DNA of 64,000 bases from Bacteroidales bacterium (GCA_024693285.1 JAILLE010000031.1:46309-110308), one strand, 5' to 3'; positions 52,585 through 62,035 are shown, counted from the first letter of the stretch. Notes: generated by a model from the letters alone, not told the origin. A program made the numbers and translations.

Positions 52585-53355
52585 ATGACCCCCATCGAGC
52601 AAAGTATCAAGCGGAAGATTGAATCTGTTGGTGTTCCTCTTAAAGATTGGAACATCCAAATTAACTATGGCATAAAGACAGGATATAATGATGCCTTCAT
52701 TATTACGAGTCAGAAACGGGATGAAATCCTTTCAAATTGTTCGTCAGAGGAAGAACGATCAAAAACGGATGAGATTATCCGACCGATTCTCCGAGGCAGG
52801 GATATTAAGAGATATGGCTATAACTGGGCAGATCTCTGGTTAATCAATACTCACAATGGGGTCAAAGGCCGCATTCCAAGAATCAGGATTGAGGATTACC
52901 CTGCAATAAAAGCTCATTTGGATCATTATTGGGACAAGATCAAGGATAGAGCAGACCAAGGAGACACGCCATATAACCTTCGTAACTGCGCTTATTTGGA
53001 GGAATTTATGAGGCCAAAAATCATATACCGCGAAATAGGTTTCGAAATGGATGCCTGTATTGCACCAGCAAACTGGTTCGTTAATAACAAACTGTATTTG
53101 ATCACAGGAGACAACATCGAATACTTGTTGGCATTTTTCAATTCAAAAGTTTTCAATAAAATCATTCTTGCTTCAGCCAACCTTACCGGTGGAAAGGGCG
53201 TTGACTTTATGGAAAAGGTAAAAGTCCCTCGCGAACAGAGCCTTATGAAAGCCGTTGTGAACACAAACGATGAAAGACAGATTGATGCTCAGTTTAATGA
53301 GTTCTTTGGGCTCACCGAAGCAGAGAAACAATTCCTTTCAGGGGATTCACTATAA
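52585..53355 (+). CDS. Silent alternative specificity (TaqI-C-like) cassette
   Basis: 256 codons from a first Met that is probably not used; the frame continues upstream through the inverted repeat. The first 80 residues (PIEQSIKRKIESVGVPLKDW and RPILRGRDIKRYGYNWADLW) are closely similar to residues near 895-980 of the Eco57I-like enzyme; the remainder is a different target-recognition module, with a shared YLLAFFNSKVF-type TaqI-C motif. No start signal precedes it. It is a stored C-terminus that becomes part of the enzyme after inversion. Its stop lies 8 bp from that of the convergent gene. Confidence 0.85.
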   Translation: MTPIEQSIKRKIESVGVPLKDWNIQINYGIKTGYNDAFIITSQKRDEILSNCSSEEERSKTDEIIRPILRGRDIKRYGYNWADLWLINTHNGVKGRIPRIRIEDYPAIKAHLDHYWDKIKDRADQGDTPYNLRNCAYLEEFMRPKIIYREIGFEMDACIAPANWFVNNKLYLITGDNIEYLLAFFNSKVFNKIILASANLTGGKGVDFMEKVKVPREQSLMKAVVNTNDERQIDAQFNEFFGLTEAEKQFLSGDSL

Positions 53356-53363
53356 CGGCTTAC

Positions 53364-56300
53364 CTACTGATTGATAGACTCATAGATATAGTTCACTTCG
53401 TCGTTCGTTAATCCATACGACTCGAATACTATGTTTTCAAGCATGACGTGACTATGGGAATCAAAACGATGAGAAAGACTTTCAGCTATTGCTGAAATGT
53501 CCTCGCTTACCGGGATACAAGGGAACTTCTCAAAGAATGTATGCTTCATTCTTACACCGTGATCCCCAAGGATACCTCCGCCGTAGAAGGTCTTAATAGC
53601 ATAGAAGAACAATGTGCTATTCAGTACCCCTAAAAGATGGTATAGTCCTTCTCCGACGATTATTCTTCCTGTATCATTGCAGAAAAAAGTTCCCTCGGTG
53701 TCAATTATAAACTGACTCTCTTGGACTATCTCCTGGAACAGTATTTTTGGCTGATTGAAATCCTCCCAATAGTTTGCTCCCCATCGCTGCAACGCGTACC
53801 ATTCGTATCGAATACCTGTCTCTGCTTTGTTTCGAGCAGAAAGCTCTTTTTTATATGCCGAAAGATGCTTATAGAGAGCAGGATACTGCGCCTGGAAAGC
53901 TTGTTCTGCCCTTTCTGATGCACCTTGGATGGATGTATCATTATGCAATGGGAAATGCCATGGAACCCATATTAACCAGAGATTTGCCCAATCATAACTA
54001 TACCGTTTAATGTCCCTGCCTCGGAGAATCGGTCGTATTAGTTCCTCCGTTCTCCTCCTCTCTTCTTCGCTTTGGCAGTTAGACAGAATCTCATCCCGCT
54101 TAAGAGTTGTAATGATAAAGGCATCATTATAGCCAGTGAGCACCCCTCTATATATATTGATGTCCCAATCCTTCAAGGGTGTGCCAACCGCCTCTATCTT
54201 CTTCTTTATACTTTGCTCAATTGGGGATAAGATTACCCAGCTGTCACCTCCGGAGAAGTCACAGGGAGTGCCTTGCTGCTGAACGAAAACGCTCAGATTC
54301 TTTAAGCTATCACGGTTCTGTTTATTTGTGGCTGCACAAATGGTATGGTGAGCATTTTTCGCTTTTTCAAAAAGCAGGATGTTGGTATCTACCGTCGCGC
54401 TTTCAAATACTTTCACACCGGCAAAATCAATCAAGAGCAGTGGATTCGTTTTGCTGGCCAAGAATGTTCTTAACTTTTCGCCATATGCAGCACGCATCCA
54501 CTTATTGGATGTAATGTAGCAAAGGTGTCCATTCGGCTTGAGAAGCTGATGACCTCTTTCGTAGAATAGGCAGTATATATCACCGGTACTCGTAAATGAT
54601 TGGAAAACACATTCCTCATACATCTTACCCAACTCCCCACCATTCAATTGCAGCTGAATGTACGGCGGATTCCCAATCACGATGTCAAAGCCAGTCGATA
54701 CGCCAAACATCCACTCGGGATCAAAGAAGGATGCGAAACTGTTCTGGTCAAACATATCCCACGAGGCCAGCTGCTCAATCTGGTCGTTGGAGATTACATT
54801 AATATCCGCAAGCTTTTCAACCATCTCGTGGCGTAGCGTCTTGAGCAGTTCACGGTACTTACGTTTGGTCTTGTAGGTCTTTGCGCTGAATATCTTGTGG
54901 TTGGCTTTCTGGAGTTTCTCCTCAATGTCAATGATATTGGTAACGAAGAGCGAATTGTTCTTCTTCAAGCCAATCAACGAGTTAGCCGCCACGAATTTAG
55001 CTTCTAGGTTGGGCAAGGGTCTGATCCCGAAGTTCTCCACAGGATTGTTATTGGCTTTCTGGTCAACGACAAGGGAGATGAAGAAACGCAGTTTAGATAT
55101 CTGAATGGCTATAGGTTGGATATCGACACCGTAGATGCAGTTCTCAATCAAGTAAAGTTTACGGGCATAGTCGGGGTAATTAAGGCTTTCATTGAAACTG
55201 CGCTCAATGTCCCGCCGCTTTTCTTCTTTCTCCTCCTCCGTGAGCTGGATGTCTTTGTCGTCGCTCTCCTGGATCGCCTTATCGAGAATCAATTCTTCCC
55301 ACATCTCATTGCTCGGGTCAAGTTCGGAAAGAATGTGTACCATCTGCTGGAGGATACCCATCGGGAAGGCTCCTGAGCCACATGCGGGATCAAGGACCTT
55401 ACAGTCATACAAAGCGCTGATGATGCTTTCCTTCTGCTGCTTCGTAAGGTTAAGGGATTCGTCCGTATAGCTGACTAGCTTGCGATACTCCGGCTCCAGA
55501 TCCTTCCCTACAGTCTTGTTCAAGTGTGCGATGATGCTCTCATCGACCATATATTGAACAATTTCGCGTGGAGTGTAGAAGGAGCCAGTCTGTTTGCGAG
55601 CCGTCGTCTTGGTCTCAGGGTTGTAACTGGCCAGCAGGTTTTCGAATACTTTTCCCAGAAGTTCAGGGTCCAGGGATACTTCCTGGTCGTACGGCGTATT
55701 TTCCTCGACGGTGAAGTTGTAGCGTTTGAGAATATCAATGATGCCGGCTGCGCTCACTTTCTTCTTGGAAGCATCGCCGTACCAGTCAGAAAGGTCAATG
55801 TCCTTACCCACTGTGTCGCCGAAGAACAGGTAATCGGGGACTATCAAGCTGCGCTTGACGATTTCTCGATCTGAGAACCCGTCGATGTAATTGCCATGAT
55901 CCTTGTCGTCTAAGCAGTCGAAAAGGCCACCATTGAGGAAAGGCACGGTTTTATTTGCCAGTTCGACGAAAAGTTTGGGGTTGGAAAACATTGACTCATA
56001 ACGCATCAGTTTGTTGTTGTCGTAGTCCCCTCGACCACTGCGGAAGCGTCTTTCGCTGATGGTGTCCTTGTCTTCGGGTGTGATGGGGCTATTCAGCATT
56101 GCGAAGAAAAGGTTCTGCAGAATGGCCTTGTAGTATCGGCTCTCTTCAGATTTGCCGAAGAGATTGACGATGGCGTTAGGCTCAAAACCATCCAGAAGAT
56201 TGTCGGCGATGTATTGTTCGTCAAAGAACTCATCGGGAATCAAGTGCTTTTGCTTTAAGAACCAGACGAATATAAGCCTGGTAACCAAACGGATTGTCGC

Positions 56301-56909
56301 TTCCGAGTTGTACTTGTCGTCATCTGTTGTGTCATCAATCTTGTTCGGGAATCGAACGACACGAACGGCCCACGCATACCAGTCGGAGAGTTCGTTGTAG
56401 AAAGCTTTGGTGAGGACCTCGACGGAGAATCGGTTCTTCAAGTCATCACCGTCGATGACACGGCCTTTCTGGAGAAGGAATTGATCCGGCGTGTGTGTCG
56501 CAATACCCTTGCCGAGATAATACGAGTAGCGGCGAGGATTCGAGTACCGCTTGTTGAGCTTCCCGGACTCCGTCATATCCAGATCGACCGTTATGAGAGA
56601 GAATCTGTAATTGGAGTTGGATTCTTCCGGGACGAAGATGACGAGCGCTCGATCCTGCCATTCGTCGGCCAGGACACGGAAGGCCTCTTTGGAAAGTCCT
56701 ACACGGGCGTCGTTTTTGGAGCGATGCCGGATTTCATAGACTACGAGATCAAGGGAATCGCAGGTTCCCAGCTTGGTGACGGACGCCGTATATTTCGTCT
56801 GTGTGCGTAAGGAGACGGGGGTCTCAGCGGCGTAAAAGTCGTCAGGCAGGAAAGAATGACGGAGGAATTCTACGAACTCCTGACGGTTGTATGCTTTATT
56901 GAACTGCAT
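53364..56909 (-). CDS. Eco57I-like DNA methyltransferase/restriction enzyme with switchable C-terminus
   Basis: 1181-residue class I SAM-dependent N6-adenine methyltransferase. The N-terminal part (about 1-440) may carry a nuclease-like domain (LVVYEIRHRSKNDAR). Motif I is at about 505 (DPACGSGAFPMG) and motif IV at about 747 (IGNPPYIQLQ), both as in Eco57I/PglX-type enzymes; a TaqI-C-like specificity region follows from about 875. The boundary of the invertible segment falls at about residue 872, so the target-recognition part is exchanged and the sequence specificity should switch. It is encoded 15 bp downstream of the PLD-SNF2 helicase gene, its probable partner. Confidence 0.86.
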   Translation of the reverse strand: MQFNKAYNRQEFVEFLRHSFLPDDFYAAETPVSLRTQTKYTASVTKLGTCDSLDLVVYEIRHRSKNDARVGLSKEAFRVLADEWQDRALVIFVPEESNSNYRFSLITVDLDMTESGKLNKRYSNPRRYSYYLGKGIATHTPDQFLLQKGRVIDGDDLKNRFSVEVLTKAFYNELSDWYAWAVRVVRFPNKIDDTTDDDKYNSEATIRLVTRLIFVWFLKQKHLIPDEFFDEQYIADNLLDGFEPNAIVNLFGKSEESRYYKAILQNLFFAMLNSPITPEDKDTISERRFRSGRGDYDNNKLMRYESMFSNPKLFVELANKTVPFLNGGLFDCLDDKDHGNYIDGFSDREIVKRSLIVPDYLFFGDTVGKDIDLSDWYGDASKKKVSAAGIIDILKRYNFTVEENTPYDQEVSLDPELLGKVFENLLASYNPETKTTARKQTGSFYTPREIVQYMVDESIIAHLNKTVGKDLEPEYRKLVSYTDESLNLTKQQKESIISALYDCKVLDPACGSGAFPMGILQQMVHILSELDPSNEMWEELILDKAIQESDDKDIQLTEEEKEEKRRDIERSFNESLNYPDYARKLYLIENCIYGVDIQPIAIQISKLRFFISLVVDQKANNNPVENFGIRPLPNLEAKFVAANSLIGLKKNNSLFVTNIIDIEEKLQKANHKIFSAKTYKTKRKYRELLKTLRHEMVEKLADINVISNDQIEQLASWDMFDQNSFASFFDPEWMFGVSTGFDIVIGNPPYIQLQLNGGELGKMYEECVFQSFTSTGDIYCLFYERGHQLLKPNGHLCYITSNKWMRAAYGEKLRTFLASKTNPLLLIDFAGVKVFESATVDTNILLFEKAKNAHHTICAATNKQNRDSLKNLSVFVQQQGTPCDFSGGDSWVILSPIEQSIKKKIEAVGTPLKDWDINIYRGVLTGYNDAFIITTLKRDEILSNCQSEEERRRTEELIRPILRGRDIKRYSYDWANLWLIWVPWHFPLHNDTSIQGASERAEQAFQAQYPALYKHLSAYKKELSARNKAETGIRYEWYALQRWGANYWEDFNQPKILFQEIVQESQFIIDTEGTFFCNDTGRIIVGEGLYHLLGVLNSTLFFYAIKTFYGGGILGDHGVRMKHTFFEKFPCIPVSEDISAIAESLSHRFDSHSHVMLENIVFESYGLTNDEVNYIYESINQ
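54232..54294 (-). repeat. Right inverted repeat of the invertible segment
   Basis: 63 bp inside the enzyme gene, coding on the minus strand for VFVQQQGTPCDFSGGDSW. It pairs with 52521-52583 (61 of 63 bases). Confidence 0.92.
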
Positions 56910-56924
56910 GGTCTATGGTACTGG

Positions 56925-59900
56925 TTATTTGATTTCTTCTGCTAAAATAAGGGTCTCGGCGCCTTCATCTACTGCATTCATTTTCATGATACAGCGTTTG
57001 ATGTAGTCGGGGGTGATTTTCTTGGGCAAGGAGTCCGCAGCTTTAAGGGTCAGCTTGTTGATAAAGCGGATTTCTTCCCCTGTAAGACCGTCGTTGCGCA
57101 TCAGGAGCAGCAGGTCTTCCAGGTAGTCTGCGGAGAGAATCCTGTTTTTCAGCCATGCCTTGATGACAGAATAAGCCTCACGCCGGTTCCGCTCATTCTC
57201 GGCATCAACGGTATCTTTGAAGAGTTTGGATTTGACGGTCTGATAAACCGGCTCAAATTGTTTGCTGACAGCAACGGGCTTCTCGTTAACGTCAGCCTCG
57301 AACAGGTTAAGAGCATCTTCTGCACTAATCGAGATAGGATTCAGGTCATCGGCCTGTCCTAACTTGAATACGAAGTCATTACCTTTCTTTCCGCACAGAA
57401 TTACTCCCTGGATGGGTTTCTCTACGTTGCGGCCGATACGGGAGCGATGCGGTATATCCATTGCCTCCTGGTAAATCTCAGTATTCTTGACACTGTCAAG
57501 TATCCGCCGATATTTGGTATCCCAGGACAGTTCTTCGCTATTGGCCAATTCTTTTCTATAGCGTTCCTTGAAGTAAGCATTGAGTTCCTCATCACTTGTG
57601 AGCGCTTTGGTATCCTCGCCCATGATAGCGTGAATCATTGCCATTTTCAACGTAGAAATTTGTTTTGTGCGGGTTTCCTGCTCGCCGATATCGGTCGGGA
57701 AATAGTTGTAGATGTACAACTTATCAAACATTTTCTTGTTGATACGGTTGATACGGCCGATTCGCTGAATGACACGGGTCGGGTTGTAAGGGATGTCGTA
57801 GTTGAAGATAGTTCCTGCGCGATGAAGGTTGTAACCTTCGGAAATAGCGTCAGTGGCAATCAGTATCTTGTAATCATCCTTCTGGTATTCTTTCTTGAGG
57901 CCGGCATCAAAGTTCTCACGGATTGTTTTTTTGCTGGTTTGGGAGCTATCTCCGGAAGTGTACTTGAAAATTTCAAGCCCTTCATCTTTAAGGGCTTCGC
58001 CCAGATAGTTGGCCGTATCAGCGAATTCAGTGAAGACAACAATCTTGCGAGAGGGATCACTGGAGCGTAGGGCCCTTAGTCTTGCCTTGAATTCTGTCAG
58101 TTTATGATCGAAACGGATAACTTGATTTTCGCCAAACCACTCTTCCCTGATTGCACGTAAAAGGGAAAGGTCTGAGAGCATATCAGCAAGATATTCGTCC
58201 CGCTTTATATACTTCATATCAATCTCGAAGAAGCCTCGGTTGGTGTACTTTTCAAATGCTTCCTCAATCTCCTGGCTAAGATCATCATCGGTGGTTTCGT
58301 AGAATTCATCCACATCTGGCATAGAACCTTTTTTATATACAGGAATCTTATCCCGCTTCTCAATCCAGCGCAAAATATTTTCGGATGAAAGGATCATGGA
58401 ACTGAGTGACTGCTTGAAGGCAGCCACGGAACTTTCGAAACGGCGCACCAGCATCTTACGCATAAAGTCGGAAACGTTTGCTTGCCGCCCCAACAAGAGT
58501 TGCAGACTGATACCGGTCTTTTCTTCCAAATCGCGTTTCAATTCCTCCAGGAGTTCCGCATCTTCGGTAAGATAGGAAGATGGCTTATAACGAGCGGACT
58601 TGTAATAGACAAAGGTTTCATCGTCTTTGTGCTCCAGTTTTTCTTCTGCAGAAGGAGAGATCTTGGCGAGCGTACGGAGGTAGAGGTCCTTTTCGTCCCC
58701 TAAATTGTATGTCAGCGAAACCGGATCTTCCGGAATGACAGTCTGAATCTTCTGAGCTTTAAGGTCCGCTTTGTAGGCGGGAATCTCGTCCAGATCCAGA
58801 CGAGAACGACGAATGACCAAAGGGGATATGATGGAACGAATCTGTTTGGCAATGCGCTGACTCTCAGCCTTGATTTCGGCTTCTGTCATCGTGTTTTTGC
58901 GCTGCGCTTCGGCCATATCCTCGTAGTTCCGAATCAGTTCCCGAAATGCTGCACCCAGGTCGTCAACTGTCTTCAAGGTAGATTTGCTCGGAATCTGGAA
59001 GAGCTTAAGCATTGAGAAGATATCGCTGGGGCGGTTGTTGAAAGGTGTTGCTGTCAGGAGCATCACCTTATTGCCCATACACAAATCGTGTAGGATGCTG
59101 TAGTCCTGGATATCTTCGTTTTTGTATTTATGTGCTTCGTCCACAATGATCAAGAACTGCTCATTGTTGCGGACAATCATGCGGTAGTGATCCAGGGCTG
59201 ATTCGATTTTGCCGCTGCTGAAAACCGAAGCAGTAAAACCGAATTGGTCCCTGTACTCTTCCCATTGCTGCTTCAAGTGGGGCGGGCTGACGATGATGGT
59301 GCGCAGATGGAGGTTCCTGGCCACAGTAGAAGCGATGATACTCTTTCCCAGACCCACGACGTCGGCAATGATAACTCCGTCGTGGTTTTCGATTGCTTTC
59401 ATCGCCATTTGGACGGCATCAATCTGGTATTTGAGATCGGTATATGTTCCATCCGTGATGTCGCTTGGCTTGAGGAGATTCTTGTCATCGGGCTGCGAGA
59501 AGTATTCCTGAAGGATGCGGATAAACATCGCATAGGGAGAGTATAGCTTCTCCATCCAGATTTTCTTGATGACCTTTTCAGTAAATTCCGGAAGATGCTC
59601 AAGGTCAGCAACAGGGACAGCTGTTTCCCAAAGTTTGTCGAAGAGTTCTTTGCCTTCATTGTAATAGATTGGGTCGCGAAGGATGGTGTTCAATTCAATG
59701 CGACCTTTGAGACCGGCAACGGAAAGGTTGCTGGAACCGGTAATCATCTGACCGGGTTGCTGCGTAAATGACTGGTGCTCTTGTTTATACTCGAACAGAT
59801 ATAACTTAGCGTGGTTGGGGTCTATGGTTTTGCGAATCTCCAGAGTCCCATTAGAGAGTTTGTCACAGAAAAGTTTGAAAGCGTCAATCTGGCGTTCGGT

Positions 59901-60206
59901 ATCGAAGAAGTCTGTATTATTGAAAATATCGACAAGACCTTGATAATACTCGTCACGGGTCTGGACACGTGTTTTGGTCTTCTGTGTATAGTCATCTATT
60001 TCACGAATACCATTTGCCAGACTGCGTTCAATGTCTAGGCCGACAAGAATGCGAAGATGCTTGTCTTGAAGTTGTTCGTAGATTTCTTGGAAACCCGAGA
60101 AATAGAAATATCCGACAAGAAAGTAGGCTTTGTCGCATCCGGGAAGGATGTTATTAATGACTTCCGACAGGAACTTATCCTGATTGGTTATCAAGTTTTG
60201 GCTCAT
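56925..60206 (-). CDS. PLD-SNF2 helicase (restriction-type effector)
   Basis: 1093-residue protein. The N-terminal region (about 10-200) is a phospholipase D-like nuclease domain with one HKD-type motif, NHAKLYLFEY near 130, and GSSNLSVAGL after it. A superfamily 2 SNF2-type helicase follows: Walker A in VGLGKSIIAS (about 279), DEAH in VDEAHKYKN (about 352), and motif VI QRIGRINRI (about 814). A C-terminal helical tail follows. With the adjacent methyltransferase it forms a two-gene defence unit in which the helicase-nuclease probably cuts unmodified DNA. It resembles DISARM and type I/III pieces but lacks drmA/B. Confidence 0.82.
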   Translation of the reverse strand: MSQNLITNQDKFLSEVINNILPGCDKAYFLVGYFYFSGFQEIYEQLQDKHLRILVGLDIERSLANGIREIDDYTQKTKTRVQTRDEYYQGLVDIFNNTDFFDTERQIDAFKLFCDKLSNGTLEIRKTIDPNHAKLYLFEYKQEHQSFTQQPGQMITGSSNLSVAGLKGRIELNTILRDPIYYNEGKELFDKLWETAVPVADLEHLPEFTEKVIKKIWMEKLYSPYAMFIRILQEYFSQPDDKNLLKPSDITDGTYTDLKYQIDAVQMAMKAIENHDGVIIADVVGLGKSIIASTVARNLHLRTIIVSPPHLKQQWEEYRDQFGFTASVFSSGKIESALDHYRMIVRNNEQFLIIVDEAHKYKNEDIQDYSILHDLCMGNKVMLLTATPFNNRPSDIFSMLKLFQIPSKSTLKTVDDLGAAFRELIRNYEDMAEAQRKNTMTEAEIKAESQRIAKQIRSIISPLVIRRSRLDLDEIPAYKADLKAQKIQTVIPEDPVSLTYNLGDEKDLYLRTLAKISPSAEEKLEHKDDETFVYYKSARYKPSSYLTEDAELLEELKRDLEEKTGISLQLLLGRQANVSDFMRKMLVRRFESSVAAFKQSLSSMILSSENILRWIEKRDKIPVYKKGSMPDVDEFYETTDDDLSQEIEEAFEKYTNRGFFEIDMKYIKRDEYLADMLSDLSLLRAIREEWFGENQVIRFDHKLTEFKARLRALRSSDPSRKIVVFTEFADTANYLGEALKDEGLEIFKYTSGDSSQTSKKTIRENFDAGLKKEYQKDDYKILIATDAISEGYNLHRAGTIFNYDIPYNPTRVIQRIGRINRINKKMFDKLYIYNYFPTDIGEQETRTKQISTLKMAMIHAIMGEDTKALTSDEELNAYFKERYRKELANSEELSWDTKYRRILDSVKNTEIYQEAMDIPHRSRIGRNVEKPIQGVILCGKKGNDFVFKLGQADDLNPISISAEDALNLFEADVNEKPVAVSKQFEPVYQTVKSKLFKDTVDAENERNRREAYSVIKAWLKNRILSADYLEDLLLLMRNDGLTGEEIRFINKLTLKAADSLPKKITPDYIKRCIMKMNAVDEGAETLILAEEIK

Positions 60207-60521
60207 AACGTGCGCGAAAAAAGACGAAAGGGTATTTATTCAGCTATTAAAGCTCAAATTTAACGATTATTGTTGAGACCTACAGTTTTTAATTCTTGAA
60301 TAATACTATATTAAACCACATAAGGCGTCCTTATTGAATGTGCCATTCTCTCAAAACAACAATAATGAGAGGCTATCTCCCAATTCAATATTTGTTCTCA
60401 CACTGATTTATTCGACAGCTTCCAAAATGGAAACAGTCGTGGTTTTTTCCACTTTGGAAACAACCACTGATAAACAATGAACTGCCAAGAGATTCCTGGC
60501 AGTTCAACTCGTTAATTAGGA
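60207..60521. other. Non-coding AT-rich gap
   Basis: No gene seen. The left end has a possible minus-strand -7 box TAAATTTG (60262-60255) for the helicase gene. Two linked hairpins occupy 60413-60467, and a small CTGCCAnGAGATTCCTGGCAG hairpin lies near 60481-60501, probably ending transcription around the pseudogene. Confidence 0.5.
60413..60467. repeat. Paired hairpins with TTTCC-n5-GGAAA core
   Basis: Hairpin a (60413-60439): CGACAGCTTCC / GGAAACAGTCG, two mismatches. Hairpin b (60439-60467): GTGGTTTTTTCC / GGAAACAACCAC, one mismatch, loop of five. Hairpin a shares its right arm GGAAACAGTCG with the hairpin at 61163-61189. Confidence 0.75.
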
Positions 60522-61025
60522 TCATCGCCTTCTTCCCCACCTTACCACCGGCGTGGCAACCATCTCCCGCGCTTTGCGGAAGCAGCGACGGGCCCAGAGA
60601 ATGTCGTCCTCGTCCTTGTCGCGGCCCCAGTTCTGGTCGGGGGCGGATCCGCCGCCTCCGCAGTTTTGTGCGAAGGTGGTGGCCGCATCGACGTAACCGG
60701 CGAAGAGAAGAAAGGCGGTCCGAAAGATTTGGCTGGTCTCCTCTCGCGAATAGGATTGCCCTGTCAATCTGCTCTCTTCATTGAAGACCCGAGCAACTCT
60801 TCCGGGAACCATCTTCTCATAGCGTTTTCCATCCACAGTGAAACCCCAGGGGAAAAGGTAGTTCTTCCCTTAATCGGATAGCGCAAATGCGACGCGTTCC
60901 TTTGGAGTCATCTGTCCGTATCTGTTCTCCGGACGCATCTTCTCCCAAGTCTCTTTAATCTTCCAGGATAATCTTTGTCACGAAATCGCTCATCATCGAA
61001 AGGGAAAAAGGTGCAGGCTTTACTC
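60522..61025 (-). pseudogene. Decayed mobile-element gene
   Basis: The 3' 104 codons (from 60836) are open, but upstream the same protein continues as GKNYLFPWGFTVDGKRY, then a TAA (60872-60870), then MRPENRYGQMTPKERVAFALSD, and after a frameshift near 60960-60980 a further FDDERFRDKDYPG stretch. The Gly-rich GGGGSAPDQNWG and DEDDILWARRCF segments recall proteins next to relaxases on Bacteroidales mobilizable elements, though I cannot name the family. It is read as a relic of an element. Confidence 0.6.
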
Positions 61026-61162
61026 GTAAGGCTCCACAAATAACTGTTCCTTCCTCTGTAAACACCCAGCACAAAACGAAGTATCTATCTTGTCACTATT
61101 GTGAAAAAGTGACACGGTTTACATCGTTATTTGAAAAAAAAGGCCTTCTGGGCGTTTCTGCG

Positions 61163-61189
61163 CGACTGTTTCAAAAATGGAAACAGTCG
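61163..61189. repeat. Perfect 10-bp hairpin
   Basis: CGACTGTTTC (61163-61172) / GAAACAGTCG (61180-61189) with a 7-nt loop, 3 bp beyond the stop of the XRE gene. The right arm is shared with the hairpin at 60413-60439; together they bracket the pseudogene. It may also act as the XRE terminator, although no T-tract follows on the minus strand. Confidence 0.7.
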
Positions 61190-61192
61190 TAA

Positions 61193-61765
61193 TTACCACT
61201 TATGAAATTTCGCGTTTCGTTTAAGGTATTCTTCCGGATTCTGGATCTCGAAGAATTTCTCTCCGAGAGTATAGTTCCGAATGTTCATCCTTTTTCCTTG
61301 ACTGACCAAACGTTCTTTCCAGACCCGCTTAATGTGGGCTTTGCTCCATATCCCAAGCAAAAGCGGCATGTCTTCCAGATCAAGATGAACAAGAGCGGCT
61401 TCGATGACAGCATCATCGTCCAGACTTTCTGGAATACCCTGGTAAGACCAAAAGCCACCATTGGCCTTGATCTTCTCCAAGATAATATGCCGTTTTTCCT
61501 TCATGCTCTCCGTTTGTTTTTCACTGATTTCTTTCGAAACCAGATATCTAGTCTGTGCCATTGCAATTGTACCAGAAGGGAGATCCAACGCCTCGTCGAT
61601 CCGGACAGAGAGTGAAATGGTTGCTTCTCGCTTTCCGTTAATGATGGCGGAGATGGTCTGAAAGTGTTCACCGACCCGGGCCGCCAGTTCAGTCTGGCTG
61701 ATTCCCAGTTCGGCTATTCGCCCTCGGATCAACTCTCCCACGCTAGGTACTGATATGTTGCTCAT
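61193..61765 (-). CDS. XRE/HigA-like regulator with C-terminal DUF6922-like domain
   Basis: 190 residues from ATG 61765. The N-terminal part (about 8-62) is a HigA-type helix-turn-helix (LGISQTELAARVGEHFQTISAIINGKR is the core). The C-terminal part (about 95-170: GGFWSYQGIPESLDDDAVIEAAL, then LGIWSKAHIKRVWKERL) recalls DUF6922, a domain seen with AbiEii-type antitoxin genes. A longer frame starts at 61792 but would cover the -7 box, so 61765 is chosen. No toxin gene is next to it, so it may be an orphan antitoxin or a regulator left from a degraded element. Confidence 0.68.
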   Translation of the reverse strand: MSNISVPSVGELIRGRIAELGISQTELAARVGEHFQTISAIINGKREATISLSVRIDEALDLPSGTIAMAQTRYLVSKEISEKQTESMKEKRHIILEKIKANGGFWSYQGIPESLDDDAVIEAALVHLDLEDMPLLLGIWSKAHIKRVWKERLVSQGKRMNIRNYTLGEKFFEIQNPEEYLKRNAKFHKW

Positions 61766-61766
61766 A

Positions 61767-61811
61767 CTTTGCATCACTGCAAAGATATACAATCAAAATA
61801 AATTAAACAAA
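61767..61811 (-). promoter_or_regulatory. Promoter and operator of the XRE gene
   Basis: On the minus strand TTTG (61811-61808), 20 nt, TATCTTTG (61787-61780). A perfect inverted repeat CTTTGCA (61767-61773) / TGCAAAG (61778-61784) with a 4-nt spacer overlaps the -7 box and start site, directly upstream of ATG 61765, which is the layout of an autorepressed HTH gene. Confidence 0.72.
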
Positions 61812-62035
61812 TCTGTTTATTCTTATTAACTATTTATACTTGCGCTAAAACTACATCAGAACGGATGTAAAAAGTACATAATGGATCCCAATCACATCCG
61901 ATAGCATATAATTATTCGCACATTTATAACTAAGAAATCGCAAAGAACTACGGCCATTTAATTAACTAGCCGTATCGTTGTAGCGAATTGCTGCTATATG
62001 TCAAAGTTTCTTCAAGATATTTCCGAAACCGTGGT

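Larger units (their letters stand above)
52521..54294. mobile_element. Invertible specificity segment (1774 bp)
   Basis: Bounded by the two 63-bp inverted repeats and holding two alternative C-terminal specificity modules placed tail to tail, the silent one on + and the expressed one on -. In the left copy, the frame used by the expressed gene is open straight through the repeat (VFVQQQGSPCDFSGGDSW), so inversion would give a perfect in-frame replacement. The invertase gene lies immediately outside on the left. Confidence 0.88.

Noticed and set aside
53364..60206. Complete DISARM or BREX system
   Set aside because: No drmA, drmB, drmC, pglZ, brxC or brxL genes are present; only the methyltransferase and the PLD-SNF2 protein.
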